Below, piece by piece: positions 44,281-54,640 of a stretch of 64,000 nucleotides of DNA. Source of the DNA: Phoronis australis (Eukaryota > Phoronida > Phoronidae); the NCBI GenBank assembly GCA_002633005.1, contig NMRA01000420.1, positions 208,318 to 272,317 on the forward strand, given 5' to 3'. Every line of letters starts with the position of its first letter. Position 1 is the stretch's first letter. The translations under genes and the position numbers were made by a program. The notes beneath the pieces are model-generated. The model was not told the DNA's origin, searched no databases, and saw nothing but the letters and a program-made list of their open reading frames with translations.

Positions 44281-44444
44281 CGGCTAAATTGAAAAGGCTT
44301 TGTCCAGTCACGCGTTGTGGGTCATAAATCGAGATAATGATACCAACAGCTGACGCGACAAGCAGACCTACTTTCTTTTACTTCATTTGTGCACTAACTG
44401 GAGAAATTTAGAATTAGACTTTTAAACACTATCCGATCGTCAAC

Positions 44445-44681
44445 NNNNNNNNNNNNNNNNNNNNNNNNNNNNNNNNNNNNNNNNNNNNNNNNNNNNNNNN
44501 NNNNNNNNNNNNNNNNNNNNNNNNNNNNNNNNNNNNNNNNNNNNNNNNNNNNNNNNNNNNNNNNNNNNNNNNNNNNNNNNNNNNNNNNNNNNNNNNNNNN
44601 NNNNNNNNNNNNNNNNNNNNNNNNNNNNNNNNNNNNNNNNNNNNNNNNNNNNNNNNNNNNNNNNNNNNNNNNNNNNNNNNN
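44445..44681. other. Assembly gap (237 N)
   Basis: A run of N only. Confidence 1.
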
Positions 44682-44881
44682 AGACATTCTTCATCAAAAC
44701 ATAGGTTCTTAACTTTGGTTTCGAACGGCTTTCAAACAACCACCTATTGCAGTGGCGGCGTACAAAACGCCTAAAAGGCGTAACCATACGTAAAATGTTG
44801 GACGGTTTGAGGGACATGTTTGAACTTGAGATATTCTTCCTGCTTTCAGTTCACATTGACTCTCATGAACTTGACTTGTAA

Positions 44882-45310
44882 TTGTTGCTAGACAAGCACC
44901 CTACTTCGCAATTTTTTTTTTGCTTTCAGCTGGGTTTGCGGTTCAGCTCTATTAATGGTCTCTTCACCAGTGTCCATATACCAGGACACTGTACTGGCAT
45001 CTCATTCAACGTCAAGGCGGATGAGCTTGCAGGCATCGCAGAACCGATTGCCGACCTGCTCCTCACACCAGCAGATGTAATATCCAGAGTGCTTACTGAT
45101 GCCGAGATTGTACAACAGCAGGAGAGATGGGCAACAAAGCGCCTCACAGAGTGAGGATGGCAATACGGAGATGCAGCAAAAACTCGTATCAAGGGAAAAG
45201 ATCGAAGAGTGTGTAACCAGCACGAACTTGGTTGCATCTCCAAATTTACATTGCGTGTGATACTGGAAGGAGGAGGGCCAGAGACTATCCCGGTGCCTAC
45301 CCTTTGACGT
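44882..45310 (+). pseudogene. RNase H-like domain fragment of a retroelement ORF (broken)
   Basis: The frame reads SVHIPGHCTGISFNVKADEL then AG, the conserved H-x-G-x-x-N-x-x-A-D end of an RNase H fold, followed by a helical QQQERWATKRLTE region. TGA at 45152-45154 interrupts it, yet the same frame continues with KGKDRRVCNQHELGCISKFT and LRVIL, which fits the R-x-x-N-Q...S-x-x-T-L-R end seen in related ORFs. An in-frame stop in otherwise continuous sequence marks a dead copy. Confidence 0.55.
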
Positions 45311-45319
45311 CACCACAGA

Positions 45320-46955
45320 AGCAGAAACAGAAACGGATTGTAATGTCGAATTTTTCAGTGACTCCCTAATCATAAGCTCTATTAGCCGGATCCGCCTGCG
45401 ATTTCAATATTTAATGAATACAGAGAAGTCTTAGACACTGACTTCATTTGGTCCCCAAAGTGACCCTCCGCGCGCTGTCGGCATCGTCTTGAGCGAATAA
45501 AATGATTTTCCTGGCAGTTTGTCATTCTTAAAAACATCAACATGCATATTTTAAAATTAATTGTTCATCTCAAAAGTTTGGGATTAGTTTTTAAAATTAA
45601 TTATTGTCAATAAGTATCTACGATCTTCTATAGACAAACGAGTGATGTAAAACTTATATCAAAATGTACGATGACCTAGTAATTTATTTTGCATTTAAGT
45701 AAATCGTTATTGTTATCACTTTTGATTGGTTTTGAAATTGTTTTGTATAAATATACCTGGAGAAAATTTTACGATGTGTTCACAAAGTTTTCAATTGTCT
45801 CCACAAAAGACGTCTATTTTAGTATACAAAAGAAAGTTTGATAAAATTAGGCAGTCTTACGACTATGACTATGAAGAGTGCCACGTGACATGTAGGCTAT
45901 TTCCCAGAACGAAACGAACATAAACAAATACGCAAATACATCGGCCGAAATTTAATAGATGGTACAAGAGTTCCGGCTGGGGAACGAACTGATCGAGTAA
46001 GGCCAAAAGACGGAAGAAATTGGAATATTATTGACAGTACTTTGACGGATCGATCAATAACTCGTTGATTTTGATTAGTGAACTAGTAAACGATCCAAGA
46101 AAATGCTGATTGCAAGCCAGTTCGCGTCCAGTCTAAGTGCAGAGCATTCCAGCCAGTCTTCAATCTACGATCCATTTGGTACAGTATGTCTTACAAGTTC
46201 CCTTTCTCGTCTGTCGTCTCCCTCGCTTTTACGGTGTCCAACAACGTAGTCGCCACATATCGTGCTGTCAACGGTGAACACAGTGACCACCGGTCTCTAG
46301 CTGGCTCTAGTAGAGACACTAAAGCTCCTAATAGGCGCGAGTTACGCCGCACACTGCGACCGCTCCTATTCACAACCGCGCCCGCCAGCCGGAGCGTGCG
46401 CAATGTGGCCAGTTGCCGATTTGGGCAACTTAACGAAGGACTGCTCGAAGAAAAAGTTTGATTACGGGAGTATTTGTTCGAAGCGGAAGAAATTAAAGAC
46501 ATCGACGGCGTCCTAAGGTGTCCCTTATCTGTGCGCAAAAGGTTCTTGTAACAATGTGACTAATGGCTTGCAGCGGCTCTTGAGGCCGGAGCCTCGTCTC
46601 TACTGCATGGGGCCAGCTAGAGACGGTGGTCACTGACAATGAATGGCAACGTGATGTTTCACTTCAATATGAGTTCAGTGACGAGACAACGATTAAAATT
46701 TCTGGCGGCCGCGATTACGGTTAAGTGCGCATTACAGCAGAACATGCCGGATTTTCACAAAACCTCCCGTTTGGTTCAACCATGGCTATCGATATGTACA
46801 GCGCAGGCGTTTCACGAAGCTGATCCAATCAATCCTGTTAGTCTCTGACATCATCACCCGACCAGTGCTGGCCACTATAGTAATCTACCACGGTCCCGAC
46901 CGATACTTGAAGAGTGGTACTGTAGGCTAACTTTAATCGCATTCTATCGGGTAAA
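45320..46955. other. Unassigned stretch with a GC-richer part at 46.2-46.6 kb
   Basis: Both strands are open over 46190-46540 because of base composition. I recognise no product. Confidence 0.35.
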
Positions 46956-46961
46956 AAAATC

Positions 46962-47188
46962 ATGCGTGCACCCGGGGGGGCCGGGGGGGCTCATTTGGCG
47001 AAGTGGGCAAAAGCGCCCGTGAGAGACAAAATGTCCGAGGAAATGGGACAAAAGTCCAGTAAATAGGCGCAAACGCGCAATTCACAGTGGTGCTCTCGTT
47101 TTTTTTAGTCTGTCCGCTCTTTTGTTAGCAAAAAGTCCATAACGCCAGGAATTCGAGCCCCCCCATTTTGAAGGCAGGGTGCGCGCAT
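46962..47188. mobile_element. MITE-like element, ATGCGCGCACCC family, copy 2
   Basis: 227 bp bounded by ATGCGTGCACCC and GGGTGCGCGCAT. The inside has GGCGAAGTGGGCAAAA, GGGACAAAAGTCC and ATTCGAGCCCCCC, shared with 20064-20290. Confidence 0.7.
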
Positions 47189-47189
47189 C

Positions 47190-47850
47190 AAAATTACCCC
47201 CAAAAACTTTCCACGAGACTAAATCCAATTTCAGAAGCCAGAGTGAGCCATCAGTTTCTGTCACAACGTATCCAGCATAGGCCTATAAGTTAGCCACACC
47301 GCGCGGGTGGCGCGCGTTGCTCTACTGCAGACTCCAGACAGACCAGCACGGGCGTTTGACGGCAGCGGTTCTTCAATCAATGAACTTTTTGACAACTTGT
47401 ATTGGGTACGTGCTGCGGTGAACGTGAGCCTGGCCCGTCCGCCGTCACCAGCGGCGGATCTAGGATACCATAACGGGGGGCCAACATGTTGCCTCGGGTG
47501 AATTGGGCAAAGCGCGGCTGCAAACGCGCAGGCGGTCCGAAATTGTCAGGGGGCGGGTCCCGGGGATGTGGACCTTTTGTTCAGGAAATCTATCGGTGGA
47601 CTAAAAAAAAACACTAACTGGCCCGATTCCTTCCGAGGCACCCCCCATATGCCTCGTCCGCTACCACGGGGGTCCTGCTTACTGAACTCAATATTTCCTC
47701 ACGCTTCACGCTGCTGTTGGTTCAGTCGTTTTGCTTCCGGTAGCCAAGGGGGGAATTCGAATTAATCAACTGATTGCAAGTTAATTGTCGAAACGAATCG
47801 TTATCTTTGCTTTTGAAAAATCGTTAAGGACCTTATCGTAGGCCTATATG
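47190..47850. other. Unassigned GC-richer stretch
   Basis: Includes a GGCGGATCTAGGAT repeat start at 47452 related to 9841. No gene was recognised. Confidence 0.35.
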
Positions 47851-47930
47851 ATGCGCGCACCCATGCAGTGGGGNGGGGGGGGGGGGGGAGCTCGTTCGAG
47901 CCCTTCGAGTTCCTCCTGGGTGCGCGCAAT
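47851..47930. mobile_element. MITE-like element, ATGCGCGCACCC family, collapsed copy 3
   Basis: Bounded by ATGCGCGCACCC and GGGTGCGCGCAAT and containing GAGCTCGTTCGAGCCC. The middle is only a G-run with an N at 47874, so internal sequence was lost or mis-assembled. Confidence 0.6.
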
Positions 47931-47939
47931 GGCAAAATA

Positions 47940-50870
47940 TTAAGTTGGAACTGAAAATTTGGCGGGAATCCGACTTGTCAATTGTAAACAGACCAGAACC
48001 AATTAAAATGGCAAAAACGATGCTTCGGCAATTGCTCGATGATTAAGCACTATAGCAAAAAATAAACGTGTATTACGTGTTCGTCTCTTGGCCCCACGCT
48101 TACGCCTCCAGGCACGTGCTATTTAAGTTTGAACGCCGGCGCCTGCCATATCCCATGCACCCTCTACCGAGAAAGATTCTTCACCTGTTGACTCCTGGGG
48201 ATGTAAATGTAACAGCATTGACACCAAATGGCCAATGAGAGCTGCTGTAACATACACTATTGCTACTGCATTGGCTGAATGATTATTCATTTAATTTCTT
48301 GACTACCTGTAAAGAATTTTTTAGCAACATTACACGTTTCTGTTTTCATCCACGAGTTAGGCTGTGAGATTTCTCCCTAACAGAAAACATTTTATTGTTA
48401 TCAGTGCCCAGGGCGGAAAAAAGAATGTCTGTCTTCATGCAGCAATATGATTTCTGATGGCGCTCTCTTTTCTCAAAATGAGAGTGTCAATTTATCCACA
48501 TTTCACATAGGACAGCGACGTGTGATGGGATCTGGCGAAATGAATCAAGAGGTAACATATCTAAGTCCATTTCTAGTATAGTTTCCCTTCGTTTCTTGTT
48601 GCCACTGTGCAGTAATTGTGGAATTTTCCGTCCTTGGATTCCAATGTTGTTGTTGTGTTTTGACATCGTGCTCAGTTGTGCAACAAAACCGCACGACCCA
48701 CAGAAAGTCAGTCTTGTTTTTACACTGACTTTCTCTGGAAAAATTTTTTGATTGAAATCTTTTCCTTATCCTTGATGGAATCATATCCTGTGTTTTTTAT
48801 CGTCATTTTGCTTCCATTTTCTCAAAAGCTGCTTTTGTTGTGATATTCTATTTTTAGCTCTCAGCTGTTCAGCCAAAATGGCGACCCAAAGGCTAAGTTT
48901 TATAGTAAAATTTCCTTGTTTAATTATCGTGATCTTTCATGCTTGTGTGGTTGACGACCAGTAAAACGTTAGTAGCGCCTATATACTTGTCAAAATTTTA
49001 CACTCCTCAAGAGAAGTGATAAACTGTCGTTGGTTTCGTTTATTTGAAGTGCCCTCTTTTGGCAGTATCAATGTTCCCGAACGGAGTAGCATTGATATTA
49101 CAGTTCCAGAAAGTAAAAACAGAAATAAACCCACCACTTTCAAGAAAAAATGATTTGTACCTCTGTGTCCATTATTTCAAATTTTGTCCTAGCTTTGATG
49201 TACAACTTTGCTCTGATGTGGGTACCAAATAGCCAGCCAGCTAGCTGTATGAAGACTATTGTCAAAATACAAGCTAGGTACCACTGTGTTAATCTTCCTT
49301 AAACCCCGAAATTGGACGCAGCCAGGGTTGTTCTGCTCGTCACTTCGCCGTGAAACCTGTATCAACGTCTAGAGCCAAAGACAGGACGGGCAGCATGCAA
49401 AATCTGGGAATCAAACGACACTCACCTTGCCCGTTACAGCCATTTAAGTGGAAAACAATCTAATAAATGTCATTTTCTTGCGTAATTCTCTGCCTTTTCT
49501 AAGAAAGAAATGTTATGTCATCGCTTTGAAAACAATACGCTCGTGACACACTTATGCGCGCTTTGAAAACAATACGCTCGTGACACACTTATGCGCCATT
49601 TCCTAAATTTTTGTGACATCTCTCGGGAGATAATGATAGCTTGGCAGCAGCAAAATTTCTTCTGAAATTCAGTTTGCTGGTATCAAAATTTTAAAATTTT
49701 ATATAGGGAAACCAGTTCCGATAATTTGTTATGACGTGTACGCAACTTCATGAAAGAACAACAGTTGATTGAAGAAGCGGCAAAAAAGAAACTGGCCAAT
49801 AGGTGACACAATATTTCATGGCGCTGAAAGCCGACGCAGAAGATCGCTCCACAACTTTAACAGCAGAATAACAGTAGAAAGCCAATTTTTCCAAAACCAG
49901 AAAATAATTATATTTACTCAAATAAATGTGTAGTTTTTAATGACACTAATTTTGTGTCATATTTTATGTGGTCAGTTTTTTTGCCCACATTGGCGCAAAG
50001 CTGTATATTTAGTATACAGCTTTGTACCAAGGCTAGGTACAAGACTGATCTAATAAAGTCTGAGTAAAACTAAAAACCATCAAAAATTGCACTCTTGAGT
50101 AAATTAAATTAGTTACCAGTGCAAAAATTTCTGTTGTGCCATAATTCTGCTGCAAAAAAGTGGTCCAATAAGATGTATCGATGTTCAGCACCATGAAATA
50201 GAGCGTATCCTGTAAGCCAATTTCTTTTTTGACAATTCTTCAATCAACGTTGCGTACAAGTCATAACATCTTACTGGAAATAGTCTTAGTTCTTAATATT
50301 TTATTAAAGCAAACCACATTTCTGAGGAAATTTGCTTTGGCAAGCATTTTTAATGGGTCTTGTGGGTGAATAGTGTAAATAAAATTGAATGTTTGTTCTG
50401 TTATCTAAAACATGGTATAACCTTCAGAATATTTTGACATCTGTAATTGGCACATAATGGTTTTATGTATTGACATTCATATTGTGTTTTGTACGTTTTG
50501 CTGACTAATGTCTGGAGATTGAAGTTTATTTTTGAAATCTCAAGGGACCTATGGAAATATTATTATCTCCGTACGAGTTATAATAAATCTTCTAAAAAGT
50601 TAAAGGGTATTGACCTATGACTTTTGCAGAACTTTCTTCATGTTAAACTCTGTTTGCCCCACCTGGCTGTTGGTATGGTCTCATAAAATAAACACTCGTG
50701 TACTGAGGCAGTACACAGAATTCAGATTTGTAATAATCCTGGAATTTTGCACGATTGATTGATACTAGAAATACTTAGTGAATGTTCCAATTCAATTGAT
50801 CACTTATTAGTTATTTAAATGGTAAGCATAGGATGGAAATTCTAAAAAATGAACGGCTATTTTTTGCTTT
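47940..50870. other. Unassigned stretch
   Basis: No gene was recognised. A 38 bp direct duplication (CGCTTTGAAAACAATACGC...) lies at about 49520-49596. GTATACAGCTTTGTACCAAGGCT at about 50013 recurs in diverged form at 27208 in DNAJC9 intron 1. Confidence 0.4.
49520..49596 (+). repeat. Short tandem duplication
   Basis: Two adjacent, near-identical copies of CGCTTTGAAAACAATACGC plus TCGTGACACACTTATG. Confidence 0.9.
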
Positions 50871-50878
50871 CATCCAAC

Positions 50879-51236
50879 TCTGTGGTGTGTCCCCATGCAT
50901 AAGGTGGACCTGTTTGTCTCTTCTGAACACTGTGGTGTGTTGCCTTGCATAAGGTGGACTTGTTTGTCTCTTCTGAACACTGAATAATGTGTTGCCTTGC
51001 ATAAGGTGGACCTGTTTGTCTCTTCTCAACACTGAATAATGTGTTGCCTTGCATAAGGTGGACCTGTTTGTCTCTTCTGAACACTGTGGTGTGTTGCCTT
51101 GCATAAAGTGGACCTGTTTGTCTCTTCTGAACACTGAATAATGTAATGCCTTGCATAAGGTGGACCTGTTTGTCTCTTCTGAACACTGTGGTGTGTTGCC
51201 TTGCATAAGGTGGACCTGTTTGTCTCTTGTGAACTC
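50879..51236 (-). repeat. Minisatellite, 50-52 bp unit, about seven copies
   Basis: The unit is roughly TGTGGTGTGTTGCCTTGCAT plus AAGGTGGACCTG and TTTGTCTCTTCTGAACAC. Some units carry TGAATAATG in place of TGTGGTG. The minus strand is open in all three frames (RDKQVHLMQGNT, KRQTGPPYARQH, EETNRSTLCKA), which follows from stop-free repeats and is not evidence of a gene. Confidence 0.92.
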
Positions 51237-51239
51237 TGA

Positions 51240-53640
51240 AGTTTGACATGTTCCCCATTCCACCAAATTTTGGTCAATACGGAGAAATACTGAAACTGTG
51301 AGAAGTACAATAAATTGCATGCAGTTACCAATTTTCAGCAGGACTCTGCATAATTTGTATCTAACAATTTGTCATTTACTACTGTGGGTACTTCATTAGA
51401 TCACATTTTTGTTCATTTTGCGTCTATGATTGCTACAAAAGTGCTAGGGAAATTGCCAACTGTAGTTTTGAAGTATTGCCAGCAGCCTGGAAAGCTGTTG
51501 CAAAAGTGACCCTTGTAACTGTTCACTGGTGTTTTTCGTTTCTAGCAAATTAAAATGCTTGTGAAAGCACTGGCATTTTGACTGTGTAAAAGTAAAGTTT
51601 AACTTTTGATGTAGACCACTTATTGAACTTTTTGAAATGTTTAAATTGATCTGTATCATGGACTCGGAAAGAACTGAACGTTTGCGTTGAACGTAGCCTC
51701 AAGCATAAACAATCCCGGAAATGAGTTCTCATTTCTTCAAGTAACTACATGTAGTAGCCCAGTTTTATAATTATGAAAATTGGTGGATATTGGACAGTTC
51801 TATTTACTTATTTGACAGCACAGGTTCACTGTTCAGCTTCAAGCAACACACTCAGTCCGGGCAGGCTATTCTCCAACTTCACAAACCAGATTATGACAGA
51901 AGCCTTTAACTTGTAATAGACGTGTAATCCCATGTTTTTTCTTTTAAACCAAAACGAGTTGTTTTTTTCTTTTTCTTGGAAGAAAACAAGGTGTGCCCAT
52001 TTTTATGTCTGACTTGAATTAAACTCTAAGCATGTGAATGTAGCGGTTATGGAAAATTGTTGCCTGTGGTGAATTCTCCTAATTATTTCATATACGCTCA
52101 GAAAATATTGTGTGAACAATTTTGGAATGGTGAGAGGTTTGAACGCACTTTTGGATTGGTGCCTTCAGTCAGGTTGCAGAGTCAGGGAATCCGTTTTGTG
52201 CAGAATTGAAGTGAGACGATAGTGTTTCTCAAGTGGCAATAAACCCACTTTTGGGCCCCAAAAGCTAAACATTTGATTTGTCCTCAAATTGATCCTTGCC
52301 CAGATGCATTGTTTCCGTACTAGGCGAGAACTGAATTCTAACTGATGCTTGAGGCTGCTCTCGCCACAATGATGTACTGTGATGGGCCAAATGATGGGAC
52401 CAGATCTCAAGCAGTATTGTGTAATAACTACCAGGCCTTCCCCATCGTCAATTGTATATACACATGTATACAGTGTCCATGGTTGAAATATTGAAATATT
52501 TCCATGACTATGTTAGCTGCTAGTACAATTCCACTTCACTGATCAGTGCAGGATGAATGGAACTAAATCCATTAGGTCAGTGGTTCTGGTGCACAGAATT
52601 GTGAACCCAGCTTTTGTTGAAAACAAACATTTTTTGACTGAGACCACTTGCAGTATGACACTCTCGGCTTGTTCCTAATTACCTACATGTATGTAAGCGT
52701 ATTGCTACATTTTACTGGCAATGAACAACCTGCCTACTAGTATCTGATTGGCATGTCTGATGCACACTCATAGTGGATGAAAAAGTCCAGGCATTTCTTC
52801 TTATTCTGCTAATGTGAATTCCATAACAGCTTTGATATCATATGAGATACATAGCTTCTGCTAGATGTTCCTCCCACTTGAAAGATGACACCTAGTGGCA
52901 GGGCACCAACAGCACATTGCTAAGGCTGTGTTTCTGTAGTGTTTTGATTTTTTGATAAATGGGTTCGGTAAGAACATTTTTTTGACAACAAATTTACAAA
53001 TTAATTAACGCTTACTACAAGATTATAGTAAATTTGTTGAAAAATGCAAATCTGTGTGGCCGTTTTATTTTGCAGCCATTCTACCATAACTAATATAATA
53101 ATATAATAATAATCTCCGCTGCGCTTCAGAGGTCTTAGTTAATCGAACGAACAAAGTTTTCAACCAATACCATTCACCTAGCAGTGATAAACAAATCCAG
53201 TCCATATAGTGAATAAATGGGAAGACGGTGAAGGAAATGCACCCCGGAACTAGCAATCCTAGTGGTGAAGTAATACAATAATACCTGTTAAATATTAATT
53301 GGTCAAGTTGCCATTGTTGCTTGTGACTGTTTCAATTGTAAACTCCAGACTTCCTTTGAGTGTCGTCAACGATCAATAAAAGATTCACCACTGAAAAGTT
53401 GACGCACACAAACACACGCACACACATACACACACACTCACTCACGGAGGCACGTGCACACTTTCTCACTCCTAACTTGACGTCTGTTTGATACCAACAT
53501 CTGAGGTGGAACGTTGCCAGCTAAGTAACAAAGTGTGATCACAGGGTGTCTGGGTACAGGGGAGTGCCAAGAATGTCGTTTCTGCCCTGCAAATGTGAAC
53601 TGTGCTGTATATCCTGTATTGATTTTCCTCTTTGCTTTTC
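51240..53640. other. Unassigned stretch upstream of the PAM2-like exon
   Basis: No secure exon was found. A CA-rich microsatellite lies at 53402-53450, and a minus-strand CTCF-like string (GCCACTAGGTGTCA) near 52889. Confidence 0.4.
53402..53450. repeat. (CA)n microsatellite, interrupted
   Basis: ACACACGCACACACATACACACACAC-type run, imperfect, between two unique segments. Confidence 0.9.
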
Positions 53641-53642
53641 AG

Positions 53643-53804
53643 TCCTTGAATACCAAGTATAACCTGAACGCTAAACCTTTCCTGCCAGAACAGTCTAATG
53701 TGCGACCATCACGTTATCCCAATGAACAAGTCATTATGGACAAATTCAATGCCAAGAAGCAGCAACAGCAACACAGTGCATACAGAAATGGATTATCAAC
53801 GCAG
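53643..53804 (+). CDS. Internal exon with a PAM2-like motif, gene unidentified
   Basis: 162 nt, 54 codons, phase 0 at both ends, from TTTGCTTTTCAG| to ACGCAG|GTGAGT, both strong splice sites. The peptide begins SLNTKYNLNAKPFLPEQS and continues with RPSRYPNEQVIMDKFNAKKQ, a short Gln run and SAYRNGLSTQ. YNLNAKPFLP lines up with the PAM2 motif of eRF3, LNVNAKPFVP as I recall it, with Tyr for the first Leu. PAM2 peptides bind the MLLE domain of poly(A)-binding protein, so a role in mRNA translation or decay is possible. I cannot name the protein and could not find flanking exons with confidence. Confidence 0.6.
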
Positions 53805-54640
53805 GTGAGTGTTTACTCCCGAGTTGTCACTACTGCAGTGAAGCCCACTTAATATCTCACCGAATGATAGAATGTCCCGGTTATTGTCATGGAATGTCAA
53901 AAAACCCAATAATTCCCCATTAAATCCATGTAAAATAACCTGGGTAGGGTCATGATTTATTTCCTATTCCCACGTATTGTCATTAAAAAATTATCGGAAT
54001 TGATTCTCACCCACTTAATAGCATGTGTACCTTCACTTTTTGTCTAAAATCTAACCTAATTCATCTTGTATTTATTTGCCTAATCAGGGCCCGGTCTCCA
54101 ATCTCCGTACTCAGACTCATACTCATACTCGAGATTTCATACTCAAAATCGTGCTTACTGGAGTCGTACTCAAAAAAGCGTATCTAATGTCGTATTTCGA
54201 GTAGACTCCAAACGTACTCAAATCTGACACTCATACTCGAGTTGCTATGGAACTCTTTATGATGTGAAATGCAAAATCACGCAAAGCCGCGCTGATTCAT
54301 CGCTCCCTATTGGAANCTCCTCTTGTGCTTCACAAGTAACTGTTGTGAATCAGTTGCAGCCTACACGGAGTTCAAACACTTGTCATGGCGGCCAAATGGT
54401 TTAAGTAACTTGGGGGCGGATCACAGAATTGGTTTCCTGAGAATGGTCAAGCCCACATTTGGGTGCAAGTAGAAAGGAAATAAATTGGTATATTCTGGGA
54501 TTTGAAATTTTAATTAGGTCATGATAGCATTAAGGTTGGATAAGTGCCAGCCTTTGTGCAATTTCTTTTCTAAAATACAATTTTTCATTTAGATAAAATT
54601 ATGTTATTGTTTTCATTGCTAGCCATAACATATGTTTTAG
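53805..54640. other. Likely intron with a dispersed repeat
   Basis: 54090-54260 is rich in ACTCATACTCGAG-like strings that resemble 18470 and 24310-24500. A single N lies at 54316. No exon was recognised. Confidence 0.4.

Noticed and set aside
46186-46538. Overlapping Ser/Arg-rich open frames on both strands
   Set aside because: A GC-richer patch keeps both strands open; no recognisable product or splice sites.
51840-51925. Possible terminal exon (TGSLFSFKQHTQSGQAILQL-like frame) after TTTGACAG
   Set aside because: The acceptor is plausible but the phase cannot be tested and no upstream exon was found.
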